A DNA stretch of 64,000 nt from Roseateles amylovorans (GTDB lineage Bacteria; Pseudomonadota; Gammaproteobacteria; Burkholderiales; Burkholderiaceae_C). Shown here piece by piece: positions 43,550 to 52,254 of the stretch. The DNA lies in the NCBI RefSeq assembly GCF_025398155.2, contig NZ_CP104562.2, positions 1,550,001 to 1,614,000 on the forward strand, given 5' to 3'. The notes beneath the pieces were generated by a model, which was not told where the DNA came from, made no database searches, and was given only the letters and a program-made list of their open reading frames with translations. Numbering within the stretch: the first letter of the stretch is position 1; each line of letters opens with the position of its first letter. Both the position numbers and the translations under genes were made by a program.

Positions 43550-43767
43550 CCCTGAGTTCGGACGGCCAGCAGAAGTGGCGCCGCGCACCTGCGCCACCCC
43601 TCCACGCATGGCGTTGAAATGCAGTGTCGTGCCGGGCCGTGCAGTGCCGTGCAGTCGATGCCATTGCATCGCTTTGCATGGATGGCAATGACCTGCAATG
43701 TGCGCTGCCGGACAGACCCTCGCTCACTCGGCGCCCAGACTGTGGACACACAGCCCTTGGAGGCCCA

Positions 43768-44157
43768 ATGAAGCATCACACATCCGGACGGACCCTGGTA
43801 CGGGTCGGTCCCATCGCCGTCGCACTCTTGATGATCACTGCAGGCTGCGCCAGCGTGCCGGTACCCCATGCGGACATCGCCGTGGCGCAAGCGGCCGTGC
43901 AAGCCGCAGACTCGCCTGACACCGCCAAGTACGCCGGCGCTCAGCTTCAGTTGGCCGTCAGCAAACTCGAAGCGGCCCGGGTGGCCGAACAGGCCAAGGA
44001 CAACGTCAGCGCCCGCCGCATGGCAGAGGAAGCCCAGGTCGATGCGCAGGCGGCGGTCGCCGCAGCCAGCGCCGCCCGTGCCCGCAAGGCCGCAGAAGAC
44101 GCGCGGGATGCCGCGCGGGTCCTGGCCGAAGAACTGGCGCGGCAGGCCGGTCGCTGA
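43768..44157 (+). CDS. DUF4398 lipoprotein
   Basis: Predicted lipoprotein of 129 residues. The signal peptide VGPIAVALLMITAGC ends in a lipobox. The DUF4398 region follows (VPHADIAVAQAAVQAADSPDTAKYAGAQLQLAVSKLEAARVA), and the remainder is an Ala/Arg/Glu-rich amphipathic helix (EEAQVDAQAAVAAASAARARKA). Periplasmic or outer-membrane location is likely. A second DUF4398-like segment occurs in the next gene, where it is joined to OmpA, so the two products probably work together in the envelope. Confidence 0.85.
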   Translation: MKHHTSGRTLVRVGPIAVALLMITAGCASVPVPHADIAVAQAAVQAADSPDTAKYAGAQLQLAVSKLEAARVAEQAKDNVSARRMAEEAQVDAQAAVAAASAARARKAAEDARDAARVLAEELARQAGR

Positions 44158-44388
44158 CACCCCGTCCGCACCGCCGGAGCTCGATGCGTCCACGGACGTC
44201 ATTCCGGCGCGGCGGTGTGTCGACGTCGTCTCATCGCCATCGCCCATGCGCCGCCGCGCTCATTGATTGAGGCGGCGGACTGTCTCCTCCCTGGCCGCGC
44301 GTCGTCGGCCAGGTCGCGAATGAATGACCGATGCGGGGCCGAGGCCTCGCCACGGTCGGATCGCGCCCCTGCATTTCAAGGATTCACC

Positions 44389-45315
44389 ATGTCTCATACC
44401 CACACCCGATCTCTGCTCTTGCTGACCACCACCATCGCGATGCTCACCGCTTGCGGCGCCTTGCCCGAGCGCAACACCGCCCTGGAGCGCGCTCATGCCC
44501 GCTTCGGCGCGGCCCGGGACAATCCGCAGGTCACCGCGCTCGCTCGCACCGAACTCGCTGCCGCCGAATCCAGCCTGGGCAAGGCCGACCAGGCCGCGCG
44601 TGACGGACTGAGCCTGGCCGAGATCGACCATCTGGCCTACCTCGCCCAGCAGCGCACCGTCATCGCCCAGGATGTGGCCTCTGGCCGCGCAGCCGATGCG
44701 CAGACGGCCGGCGCGGCGGCTGAGCGCGACCGCATGCGGCTGTCCATGCGCACCCAGGAAGCGGACAAGGCCAAGGCCGACCTGAGCCGGGCGCGCCAGG
44801 ACCAGGCCATGCAAGGCAATGCCTTGGCGGCGGCCGATGCGCAGTCGGCGCGACAGGCGGAAGCCCTGCGCCAGCGCAATGACCGCGTCCGTGAGCTGGA
44901 GGCCGAACGCGTCGCTCTGGGCGCCACGCAAACCGAGCGCGGGATGATGCTGTCGCTCAGCGACACGCTGTTCGCCAGCGGCCATTCCGAGCTCACACCG
45001 GGCGGCGTTCCCCACATGGACAAGGTGGCTCGATTCCTGCTGCACAACCCGGCGCGTCGGGCCACGGTGGAGGGCTATACCGACAACGTGGGCGGACAGG
45101 CCGCGAACCAGACCTTGTCCGAAGCGCGCGCCAATTCGGTCGTCGCCGCATTGGTCGCGCAAGGGGTGGCACGAGATCGTCTCGATGCGCGGGGCTACGG
45201 CTCCGCCAGGCCGGTGGCCACGAATGCGACCGCCGCCGGACGACAGATGAATCGCCGCGTCGAAGTGGTGTTCGATTCGCCGATGCAAGGTCAGCCCGTC
45301 GGCAGCAGCCGCTGA
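44389..45315 (+). CDS. OmpA-family lipoprotein with DUF4398-like N-terminus
   Basis: Predicted lipoprotein of 308 residues. The lipobox is LTAC at residue ~22. A helical DUF4398-like region follows (ERAHARFGAARDNPQVTALARTELAAAESSLGKADQAA), then a long coiled coil (~100-190). The C-terminal OmpA domain has SDTLFASGHSELTPGG, VEGYTDNVGGQAANQTLSEARA and RGYGSARPVATNATAAGRQMNRRVEVVF, the usual peptidoglycan-binding signature. It probably tethers the outer membrane to peptidoglycan. Start at 44389; upstream frame is not protein-like. Confidence 0.9.
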   Translation: MSHTHTRSLLLLTTTIAMLTACGALPERNTALERAHARFGAARDNPQVTALARTELAAAESSLGKADQAARDGLSLAEIDHLAYLAQQRTVIAQDVASGRAADAQTAGAAAERDRMRLSMRTQEADKAKADLSRARQDQAMQGNALAAADAQSARQAEALRQRNDRVRELEAERVALGATQTERGMMLSLSDTLFASGHSELTPGGVPHMDKVARFLLHNPARRATVEGYTDNVGGQAANQTLSEARANSVVAALVAQGVARDRLDARGYGSARPVATNATAAGRQMNRRVEVVFDSPMQGQPVGSSR

Positions 45316-45422
45316 GTGCCTGATCCGAGGCGGCCGCCCCGCGTGCCTTCAACGCCAGCGGACGGCGGACCGTGTCCATCCCCATTGCAGGGCGCCCGCC
45401 TCGGGTGCCAAGGAGTGTGCTC

Positions 45423-46892
45423 ATGAATCTGGATCGCGCCATGATCCGCCGCCTGTCGACGGGCGTGCCCGGCCTGGACGATGTCCTGGGCGGGGGCCTG
45501 CCGGAGTTCTCCTTCAATCTCATCGCCGGTCCGCCCGGCAGCGGCAAGACCACGTTGGCGCACCAGTTGATGTTTGCGCTCGCCACGCCGGAACGGCGCG
45601 CGCTGTACTTCACCGTGCTGGGCGAGCCGCCGATCAAGATGCTGCGTTATCAGCAGCAGTTCGATTTCTTCCAGCTGGATCGACTCAACAACGCCATTCG
45701 CTTCGTCAATCTCGCGGACGACATGGCGGGCGGCGATCTCCATCAGGTGCTCGCGCGCATCGTGGCCGAGGTGGAGCAGCACCAGCCGGGGCTGGTGTTC
45801 GTGGATTCATTTCGCGCCTTGCTCGGTGCGACCATCCCGCCGGGGCCCAGTGGCATGACGGCGGAGCGCTTCGTGCATGAACTGGGGGTGAAGCTGGCGA
45901 GCTGGCAGGCCACGACCTTCCTGGTGGGCGAGGCCTTCCACGAGGCCGAGCCCAGCCCGATCTTCACTGTGTCGGACGGGCTCATCTGGCTGCGCCAAAG
46001 CGTGCACGGCAACTCCATGGTCCGCAAGATGGAGATCATCAAGATGCGAGGCCAGGGCACTGTGCCCGGGCTGCACACCTTCCGCATCGATCACAGCGGC
46101 CTGCGGGTGTTTGCGCCGCAGCCGCTGGCGACCTACCGGGATGAACTGCCGCCCGATCCCCTGGCCGCGCGCCAGTTGACCGGTGTCACCGGACTGGACC
46201 GGATGCTGGGTGGCGGCCTGCCACGCGGCTATTCGGTGTTGGTCGCGGGACCCTCGGGCTCGGGCAAGAGCCTGCTGGCCGCCTCCTTCCTGGTGGAGGG
46301 CGCACGCCTGGGTGAGGTCGGCGTGCTGGCGGCCTTCGAGCAACGCCCGACCCGCTCGCGCGGCGCGGCGATGAAGGCGCTGGTGGATTCCGCCCGCATT
46401 GCGGTGGTGGACACGCGGGCCCAGTCGCTGTCGGTCGATGAGCTGGCGTTGCTGCTCATCGAGGAAATCCGCCGCGTGCGCGCAACGCGTGTGGTGATCG
46501 ACTCGCTCTCCGGCTTCGAGCTGGCGTTGGCGCCCACCTTCCGCGGGGACTTCCGTGAATCACTGGCCCGTCTGGTGGCCGCGTTGGCCTCGACCGGCGC
46601 CACGCTGATGATGACCTCCGAGCTGGAGGATCGGTATGACGATCTGCGCTTCAGTCCCGGCGGCACCGCCTTCCTGACCGATGCCATCATCCTGCAGCGC
46701 TATGTCGAGCTCGACGGGCGACTGGATCGTCTGATGGCGGTGGTCAAGCTGCGAGGCAGCGCGCATGCCAAGGAATTGATGGCCTTCGACATTGATGACG
46801 ACGGCCTGCATGTCGGCCAGGCGATGCAGGGTTACGAGGGCCTGCTGGCCGGCCGACCTCGTCGGCTGGCGCCGGAGACGGGCACTGCATGA
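45423..46892 (+). CDS. KaiC-like ATPase with two RecA-type domains
   Basis: Cytoplasmic protein of 489 residues with tandem KaiC domains. Domain 1 (~residues 8-245): STGVPGLDDVLGGGLPE, Walker A AGPPGSGKTTLAHQ, Walker B PGLVFVDSF. Domain 2 (~248-480): TGVTGLDRMLGGGLPRGY, Walker A AGPSGSGKSLLAAS, Walker B ATRVVIDSLSG. No KaiA or KaiB is present, so this is the non-clock type common in proteobacteria, often tied to stress or two-component signalling. AAGGAG precedes the ATG. The last gene of the stress-type set on this strand. Confidence 0.9.
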   Translation: MNLDRAMIRRLSTGVPGLDDVLGGGLPEFSFNLIAGPPGSGKTTLAHQLMFALATPERRALYFTVLGEPPIKMLRYQQQFDFFQLDRLNNAIRFVNLADDMAGGDLHQVLARIVAEVEQHQPGLVFVDSFRALLGATIPPGPSGMTAERFVHELGVKLASWQATTFLVGEAFHEAEPSPIFTVSDGLIWLRQSVHGNSMVRKMEIIKMRGQGTVPGLHTFRIDHSGLRVFAPQPLATYRDELPPDPLAARQLTGVTGLDRMLGGGLPRGYSVLVAGPSGSGKSLLAASFLVEGARLGEVGVLAAFEQRPTRSRGAAMKALVDSARIAVVDTRAQSLSVDELALLLIEEIRRVRATRVVIDSLSGFELALAPTFRGDFRESLARLVAALASTGATLMMTSELEDRYDDLRFSPGGTAFLTDAIILQRYVELDGRLDRLMAVVKLRGSAHAKELMAFDIDDDGLHVGQAMQGYEGLLAGRPRRLAPETGTA

Positions 46893-46941
46893 CCGGGTGA
46901 TCAGGTGGTCGTGAGGGCCGGGCGCCATGGCCCGCCTTCAC

Positions 46942-47019
46942 CGATGAACCGGATCGATGAACCGGATTGATGAACCGGATCCGTGAACCTGATCGCTGCC
47001 CTTGATCGCTGAACGTGAT
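46942..47019. repeat. 13-bp tandem repeat (6 units)
   Basis: CGATGAACCGGAT is repeated, then decays stepwise: TGATGAACCGGAT, CCGTGAACCTGAT, CGCTGCCCTTGAT, CGCTGAACGTGAT. Six units fill 78 bp exactly between the KaiC-like gene and the ArsC-like gene, reaching the latter's stop codon region. The last unit shares CGCTGAAC with the 14-bp array at 10021. Confidence 0.9.
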
Positions 47020-47363
47020 CAGGTCAGCCAGTCGTTGAGCAGCGCCGGAGGCCGGGCGATCAGGGCGCGGTCACCATCGACCACGATCGGCCGCTGCAGC
47101 AGTCGCGGATGCGACGCGATGGCCTGCAGCAGCTGGGCATCGGTCATCGATGGGTCCGCGAGGCCGAGCGCCTGGTACTCGTCCTCGCCGTCGCGCAGCA
47201 GGGCGCGGGCCGGCAGCTTCAGTTGCCGCGTCAAGGTCATGAGCGTTGCCAGCGTGGGCGGCGCGTTCAGATAGTCGATGACCTCGGGGGCGAGGCCTCT
47301 CGCCTCCAACAAGGCCAAGGCCTCGCGCGACTTGGAACAACGGGGGTTGTGGAAGATCTGCAT
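47019..47363 (-). CDS. arsC: ArsC/Spx-family protein, arsenate reductase-like (YfgD type)
   Basis: Thioredoxin-fold protein of 114 residues. The active-site motif is HNPRCSKSREALALLE near the N-terminus, with the single catalytic Cys, followed by DYLNAPPTL, LLRDGEDEYQALGL and the RPIVVDGDRALIARPP region including the conserved Arg. It uses glutathione/glutaredoxin to reduce arsenate in true ArsC; without an ars operon nearby the YfgD-like housekeeping type is more likely. The start at 47363 is fixed by the conserved N-terminus. Divergent from the acyl-CoA ligase gene. Confidence 0.88.
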   Translation of the reverse strand: MQIFHNPRCSKSREALALLEARGLAPEVIDYLNAPPTLATLMTLTRQLKLPARALLRDGEDEYQALGLADPSMTDAQLLQAIASHPRLLQRPIVVDGDRALIARPPALLNDWLT

Positions 47364-47512
47364 GCGCGCAGTGTAGGAACACGGGGCAGGGTCCACCAGG
47401 AGAGGGTGGACCCTGAATGGTCCATGACTTGCTACGGGCTTTCCATGAAGACCCCGACCCCCACCCTCGCTAGCATCCAGCCTCTTGTTCCCCATCAGGA
47501 GGCAAAGGCGTC

Positions 47513-49354
47513 ATGACCGGCAGAACCCCGTCCGGCCCGCAGGCGCCGGCAGGCGACATCTATCCGCATGTCCACGCCGGTTTCCGGTGGCAGCTGCCTG
47601 AGCGCATCAGCCTGGCGGAGCTGTGCTGCGGCCGCTGGGCGCGCGACACGCCCGAAGCGCCCGCCATCCTGTTCGACAGTGACAGCGGTTGTCGCGCCCA
47701 CTACAGCTACGGCCAGCTGCAACGCGCCGCGCACCGGCTGTCCAATGCCTTGCAGCGACTCGGCGTGGGCGCGGGCGATCGCGTTGCGCTGGTCATGCCG
47801 CAGCGGTTCGAGACCGCGGTGGCGCACATCGCGCTGAATCAGTTGGGCGCGGTGGCCATGCCGCTGTCGATGCTGTTCGGCCCCGACGCGTTGGAATACC
47901 GGCTGCGCGACAGCGGCGCCTGCCTGGCGATCGTCGAAACCGGCGCACTCGACGCCGTGCGGCAGGTGCGTGCGGCATGTCCGGCCTTGCGTCAGGTGCT
48001 GGCGGTGGGGGCGCTGTCGCTGCAGGCGGGCGAGCAGGACTGGATGCAGGCGCTGCAGGCCGAAGACGCGCGCTTCACCCCCCGCGACAACGCCGCCGAC
48101 GACCCGGCGATCCTGATCTACACCAGCGGCACCACCGGTGCGCCCAAAGGCGCGCTGCTGCCTCAGCGCGCGCTGCTGGGCAACCTCACCGGTTTCATTG
48201 CCAGCCAGAACTGGTTCGGCTTCGATCCGCGCGATCCCAGCGTCACCAGCGACGCCATCTTCTGGAGTCCCGCCGACTGGGCCTGGACCGGCGGCCTGAT
48301 GGATGCCTTGCTGCCGTCGCTGTACTTCGGCCGGCCGATCCTCGGCTATCAGGGCCGTTTCTCGCCGGAGAAGGCGTTCGAGCTGCTCGCGCATTACCGC
48401 ATCACCCACACCTTTCTCTTCCCGACGGCGCTCAAGGCGATGATGAAGTCGGTGCCGCATCCGCGCGAGCGCTACACGCTGACGCTGCAGGGCCTGATGA
48501 GTGCGGGCGAGGCGGTCGGCGATGCGGTTTTCCAGTGGGTGCGCGATGAACTCGGGGTGACCGTTAACGAGATGTTCGGCCAGACCGAGATCAACTATGT
48601 GGTCGGCAACTGCGAACGCCTGTGGCCCGCGCGGGCCGGCAGCATGGGACGCGCCTATCCGGGCCACCGGGTGGCGGTGATCGATGAAGCGGGTCAGGTC
48701 TGCCCGACCGGGACCGTGGGTGAAGTCGCGGTGCATCGCCGTGATGTCCATGGCGAGCTCGATCCGGTGTTCTTCCTCGGCTACTGGAACAACGAACCGG
48801 CGACCCTGGCCAAGTTCACCGGTGACCCGTCCGACAGCTGGTGCCGCACCGGCGACCTGGCCCGCATGGATGCGCAGGGCTATCTCTGGTACGAAGGTCG
48901 CGCCGACGACCAGTTCAAGGTGGCCGGCTACCGCATCGGCCCCGGCGAGATCGAGAACTGCCTGGTGAAGCATCCGGCGGTGGCGAATGCGGCGGTGGTG
49001 CCGAAACCCGATGCCGAGCGCGGCGCGGTGGTGAAGGCGTTCGTCGTGCTGGCGACCGGGCATCGCCCGTCGGCCTCGTTGGTGGCGGAGCTGCAGGCCT
49101 TCGTGAAGCATCGCCTCGCACCGTATGAATATCCGAAGGAGATCGAGTTTCTCGACAGCCTGCCCATGACCACCACCGGCAAGTTGCAGCGCCGCGTGTT
49201 GCGCGAGCTGGAGCAGGCGCGAGCGACCGAGGCCGCGGCCGAGGCGGGGGCGAGCAACGTCGCGCAGGGGCGCCCCGCCGGCAAGGGCGGTGCCGGCACC
49301 GCGGCGCGCCCCTTGGTCGACACCGTCAAGACGGGCGGGTCGATCTCAGCTTGA
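47513..49354 (+). CDS. AMP-dependent acyl-CoA synthetase
   Basis: ANL-superfamily ligase of 613 residues that activates a carboxylic acid with ATP and CoA. Motifs: ILIYTSGTTGAPKGALLPQ (P-loop), EMFGQTEINYVVGNC (A5), WCRTGDLARMDAQGYLWYEGR (A7), KVAGYRIGPGEIE (A8) and TTTGKLQRRVLRE with the catalytic Lys. Similar enzymes are annotated as acetyl-/propionyl- or medium-chain acyl-CoA ligases; the chain length is not determinable. The C-terminus has an Ala/Gly-rich extra tail. The 3' end overlaps the convergent gene by 29 bp. Confidence 0.92.
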   Translation: MTGRTPSGPQAPAGDIYPHVHAGFRWQLPERISLAELCCGRWARDTPEAPAILFDSDSGCRAHYSYGQLQRAAHRLSNALQRLGVGAGDRVALVMPQRFETAVAHIALNQLGAVAMPLSMLFGPDALEYRLRDSGACLAIVETGALDAVRQVRAACPALRQVLAVGALSLQAGEQDWMQALQAEDARFTPRDNAADDPAILIYTSGTTGAPKGALLPQRALLGNLTGFIASQNWFGFDPRDPSVTSDAIFWSPADWAWTGGLMDALLPSLYFGRPILGYQGRFSPEKAFELLAHYRITHTFLFPTALKAMMKSVPHPRERYTLTLQGLMSAGEAVGDAVFQWVRDELGVTVNEMFGQTEINYVVGNCERLWPARAGSMGRAYPGHRVAVIDEAGQVCPTGTVGEVAVHRRDVHGELDPVFFLGYWNNEPATLAKFTGDPSDSWCRTGDLARMDAQGYLWYEGRADDQFKVAGYRIGPGEIENCLVKHPAVANAAVVPKPDAERGAVVKAFVVLATGHRPSASLVAELQAFVKHRLAPYEYPKEIEFLDSLPMTTTGKLQRRVLRELEQARATEAAAEAGASNVAQGRPAGKGGAGTAARPLVDTVKTGGSISA

Positions 49355-50222
49355 CGTAGAGCTTGGTGTGACCGCCGTCCGGGGGCTGCAGCCGGGCGGC
49401 ATCCGGCCACGGCTCCTGACCGGTGAGCACCGTGCAGCTGCGCGGCGTTGAGGACGCCTCGGCGGACGACGCGGCCGTCGCTGCGGGGGCGTTCGATGTC
49501 GACGGCTTCTGCGAACCATCGGGCTCGCGCAGACCGGCCTCGACGCTCAGCGGCAGCGACAGCAGCTGGCCGCCTTCGCGCCATTCCAGGCTCCAGTCCG
49601 GGCGGTCGCTGCAGATCGTCACCCCATCGATCTGCGGGAACAACCAGCGCAAATACCAGGGCAGCAGTTCTTCCCGCAGCCGCTGGCCCACCTTGACCAC
49701 GCGGCGCACGACCGCCATGTCCAGGCGCTCCGGTGGCGTGGTGAGGTCGACCCTCATCCGGATGCCCGTCGAACCCTTCGGTACATTCGAGGCCAGCTCC
49801 ATCGATTTGGCTTCGTCCGCCGGGAAGGTCGGCAGCTCGAAACGACCCTTTGCGTCGACCGGAATGGCGATGGTGCGCTCGTCATCCATCAAGGCCATGC
49901 GGAGGTTGGGCGGCAAGTCCTGACCCTGCTTGGCCGGCGTCAGCGTGAAGCGGCTGACGAACAGGCCCTCGCCCTCGGTGCGCAGCGTGGTGAGGATCTG
50001 GTTGAGCTGCTTGTACGGGATCGAGACGCCCCGCCGCATGGCCGACTGAACCGGCGGTAGCACGGTGGCCCCGCCATCCGGGTCCGAGGCTGCGTTCGAA
50101 GCGGCGTCCGAGGCGGCGCTCGCCGGGGTGGCGGGCGTGCCCTGCGCCAGGACCGGCGGCACGCCGAGGAGAACGACGGCGCCGAGCAGCGCAGCGATCA
50201 GGGAGGACGGTGTCGGAATCAA
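49326..50222 (-). CDS. Secreted protein of unknown function
   Basis: Family not recognised. From a TTG at 50222 (GAGG ~7 nt upstream) the product has ~298 residues and begins with a good signal peptide (IPTPSSLIAALLGAVVLLGV...VLAQ). An ATG at 50324 would add 34 residues ahead of it, so the start is uncertain. After an Ala/Ser-rich linker comes a folded region (GVSIPYKQLNQILTTLR, MDDERTIAIPVDAKGRFELP, WYLRWLFPQIDGVTICS). A second Ala/Ser-rich stretch precedes a short Cys-containing tail. Periplasmic location is likely. Upstream is the proline-rich protein gene on the same strand. Confidence 0.7.
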   Translation of the reverse strand: MIPTPSSLIAALLGAVVLLGVPPVLAQGTPATPASAASDAASNAASDPDGGATVLPPVQSAMRRGVSIPYKQLNQILTTLRTEGEGLFVSRFTLTPAKQGQDLPPNLRMALMDDERTIAIPVDAKGRFELPTFPADEAKSMELASNVPKGSTGIRMRVDLTTPPERLDMAVVRRVVKVGQRLREELLPWYLRWLFPQIDGVTICSDRPDWSLEWREGGQLLSLPLSVEAGLREPDGSQKPSTSNAPAATAASSAEASSTPRSCTVLTGQEPWPDAARLQPPDGGHTKLYVKLRSTRPS

Positions 50223-50314
50223 ATGGAACCTCGTCTCAAGAAAGGGCGGGATCTGGGACGCATCGATGCGCCGGTGTTGAACGCTTGAACCCATGCGCTG
50301 GTGGACGGACCACG

Positions 50315-51082
50315 TCATCGGCATTTGCCGCGCGCCTCGGCGATCAGCCAGAAGGGCAGGCTCAGCAGGCCGCCGCCGCCGCCGGCGAAGTCGCCCTTGA
50401 GGCAGTCGGACTTGGCGCCGCGCTGCATCTCCTGGCCCAGTCGAGCGCTGGCCTCGGTGCGGTCAGGCGCCTGGCTGGCTTGATCAGCACGCTCCGAGAG
50501 CAGCGGCGCGCGAGCGGACTGTTGAATGGCCCGTCGGGTCGCGTCGCCGGACATCAGGGTCTGGCCGCTCGGTCCTGAGGCCGAGGGCGCAGCGGCCGTC
50601 AGGGGCGTTGAGGCCTGGGGCTGCGTGTGGGTCGGATCTGGCTGAGCGTCGGTCTTCGGCGGCATCAACGTGGCCACGTCGTCCGACGGGCCCGGCGCCG
50701 TGCCCAAACGATCGTCGGGCGATGGGCGGGGGCGAGGGGACGAGATGGACGCCGGTCCTTGCGACGTACGGGACGAGGCGCTGCGCCAGCGCGTCGTCCG
50801 TTCGCCGGTCGGGATGGAAGGCGAGCGCCGCGCAGTCGGCGTGGACAGCGGCGGCAATTGCAGGGTCACCATCCGCAGCCGGCTGGTGGGTTGGTGCGGC
50901 GGCGGGGTGGTGCTCAGGCTGGCCCTGCCCAGACCACCGATCAGCAGCAGATGTCCCACCAGCACCGCCAGGAGCAGCGGCCATCGCCGAGCCGCTCGAG
51001 GCAGCGCGGACAGCCCGGTCGATGCAGTCGGTCCAGTCGGTGTGGGGCGCTCATGCGGCTCATGCGGTTCATGCACCATCAT
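50315..51082 (-). CDS. Proline/serine-rich single-span membrane protein (TonB-like layout)
   Basis: Protein of 255 residues. A short cytoplasmic N-terminus with HEPHEPHE leads to one transmembrane helix (WPLLLAVLVGHLLLIGGLG). A Pro/Ser/Thr-rich, probably extended periplasmic region (~residues 55-170) follows, then a conserved-looking C-terminus (ASARLGQEMQRGAKSDCLKGDFAGGGGG, ending IAEARGKCR) with two Cys. The layout recalls TonB or cell-envelope linker proteins, but no TonB domain is evident. The 5' end overlaps the XRE gene by 14 bp, so the two are co-transcribed. Confidence 0.65.
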   Translation of the reverse strand: MMVHEPHEPHERPTPTGPTASTGLSALPRAARRWPLLLAVLVGHLLLIGGLGRASLSTTPPPHQPTSRLRMVTLQLPPLSTPTARRSPSIPTGERTTRWRSASSRTSQGPASISSPRPRPSPDDRLGTAPGPSDDVATLMPPKTDAQPDPTHTQPQASTPLTAAAPSASGPSGQTLMSGDATRRAIQQSARAPLLSERADQASQAPDRTEASARLGQEMQRGAKSDCLKGDFAGGGGGLLSLPFWLIAEARGKCR

Positions 51083-51308
51083 CGGCTCCAGCGGTGAGGT
51101 CGTCGCCGGGCTCGTAACTCAGCAAGTCCGCAGGCTGGCACTGCAACACGGCGCAGATCCGTGCCAGCGTGTCGAAACGGACGCCGCGCACCTTGCCGGA
51201 CTTCAGCAGCGACAGGTTGGCCTCGGTGATGCCGATGGCCTCGGCCAGCTCCTTCGAGCGCATCTTGCGCTGCGCCAGCATGACGTCAAGGCGGACAACG
51301 ATGGGCAT
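51069..51308 (-). CDS. XRE-type helix-turn-helix regulator (YozG-like)
   Basis: Small DNA-binding protein of 79 residues. The HTH is RSKELAEAIGITEANLSLLKSGKVRGVRFDTLARICAVLQCQPADLLSYE, typical of the short regulators encoded next to DUF2975 membrane proteins. The DUF2975 gene lies 138 bp upstream on the same strand. The 3' end overlaps the proline-rich protein gene by 14 bp. It may act on the palindrome at 52033. Confidence 0.88.
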   Translation of the reverse strand: MPIVVRLDVMLAQRKMRSKELAEAIGITEANLSLLKSGKVRGVRFDTLARICAVLQCQPADLLSYEPGDDLTAGADDGA

Positions 51309-51446
51309 GGTGGGGACGGTGAGGGCAAGAGAGTGAGGACAGGCACCAAGGGAGCGACGTCAGCGCCGGACCCGGCAGAAGGGGGCGATGGTGGGCGTGC
51401 GCCGAGGCGGCGGTGAGGCCCGCAGGCCGTGCGGGTCTGCGGGCGG

Positions 51447-51998
51447 TCAGACGAACTCCGCGTTTTCCTGCGCCATGCGCTGGGCCTCGCGCATGATCAG
51501 GGCCATGGCCAGCAGCACCAGACCGCACAGCAGCACGATGTAATGCTGGCTGCTCAGCCCGACGATCAGCTGACGCTTGCCGGGAGGATTGCCCAGCGTC
51601 AGCGCAATGATGGTCGCCGTCTGGGTCAGCGGGGTCACCACCGCCATCGCGATCACCGCCTGACCCAGTCGCCGCAAATGATGGGCGGCCGGCGCGGTGA
51701 AGACCTCGGCCCGCAAATAGCAGCCGAACAGCCGCCACAGGCACATCAGCGCATACAGCGTGAGCAGGGTGGCCGGCAGGTTCACCACCGCCGCCGATCC
51801 CCGGGCCATGACGTCCAGCTGCATCGGTCCGGTCAGGTTCCAGTCCGTGGTGGCGGTGCGCTGCACCCAGGCGGCGTCGCTCCAGAACCACCACTGAAAT
51901 CCCACCACGGTGACCATCGCGATCACGGCCATCACGCGCACACAGTGTGCAATCCACCGGATGCGGGTCAGGCCGGAGGGCAAGCGGGATTCGGTCAT
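51447..51998 (-). CDS. DUF2975 membrane protein
   Basis: Integral membrane protein of 183 residues with four predicted helices (VMAVIAMVTVVGFQWWF; VNLPATLLTLYALMCLWRLF; AVIAMAVVTPLTQTATIIAL; HYIVLLCGLVLLAMALIM). The central motif CYLRAEVFTAPAAHHLRRLGQAV fits DUF2975, whose members are paired with an XRE/YozG regulator as here. The function of the pair is unknown; a two-gene regulatory or stress-sensing unit is plausible. Start at 51998; the in-frame extension to 52055 lies in the promoter. Confidence 0.88.
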   Translation of the reverse strand: MTESRLPSGLTRIRWIAHCVRVMAVIAMVTVVGFQWWFWSDAAWVQRTATTDWNLTGPMQLDVMARGSAAVVNLPATLLTLYALMCLWRLFGCYLRAEVFTAPAAHHLRRLGQAVIAMAVVTPLTQTATIIALTLGNPPGKRQLIVGLSSQHYIVLLCGLVLLAMALIMREAQRMAQENAEFV

Positions 51999-52025
51999 GG
52001 GTCTTGTCGCTTCGGAGTAATAAAT

Positions 52026-52064
52026 TACTGTAAAACAATAATTGTTTGTCCGCAACGACGATCT
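52026..52064 (-). promoter_or_regulatory. Promoter of the DUF2975 gene with operator palindrome in its spacer
   Basis: AAACAAT-A-ATTGTTT (52033-52047) is a perfect palindrome in an AT-rich island. On the minus strand TTGCGG, a 17-bp spacer and TACAGT would be -35 and -10 elements, placing the palindrome inside the spacer, as in repressor-controlled promoters. Confidence 0.45.
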
Positions 52065-52254
52065 GCCCGGGTGGCCCGAGCGGGGTCGCTCGCGCTGATC
52101 GCGGTCGGCGCGTCTTGGCGGGCTCGGGCAAACTTCCGGCCGTGCTGTGAAGCCGTCGACCGGAAGGCCCGGTGCATCGCGGCGCAGCGCGCAGATGAAT
52201 CACAGGCGCGGGACTGGCCGGACCAGGCCGTCTCCGCCCTTCTGGAGAGCAGCG

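Noticed and set aside
43600..43700. Repeated GTGCAGTGCCGTGCAG-like sequence before the DUF4398 gene
   Set aside because: Irregular low complexity without clear unit or symmetry.
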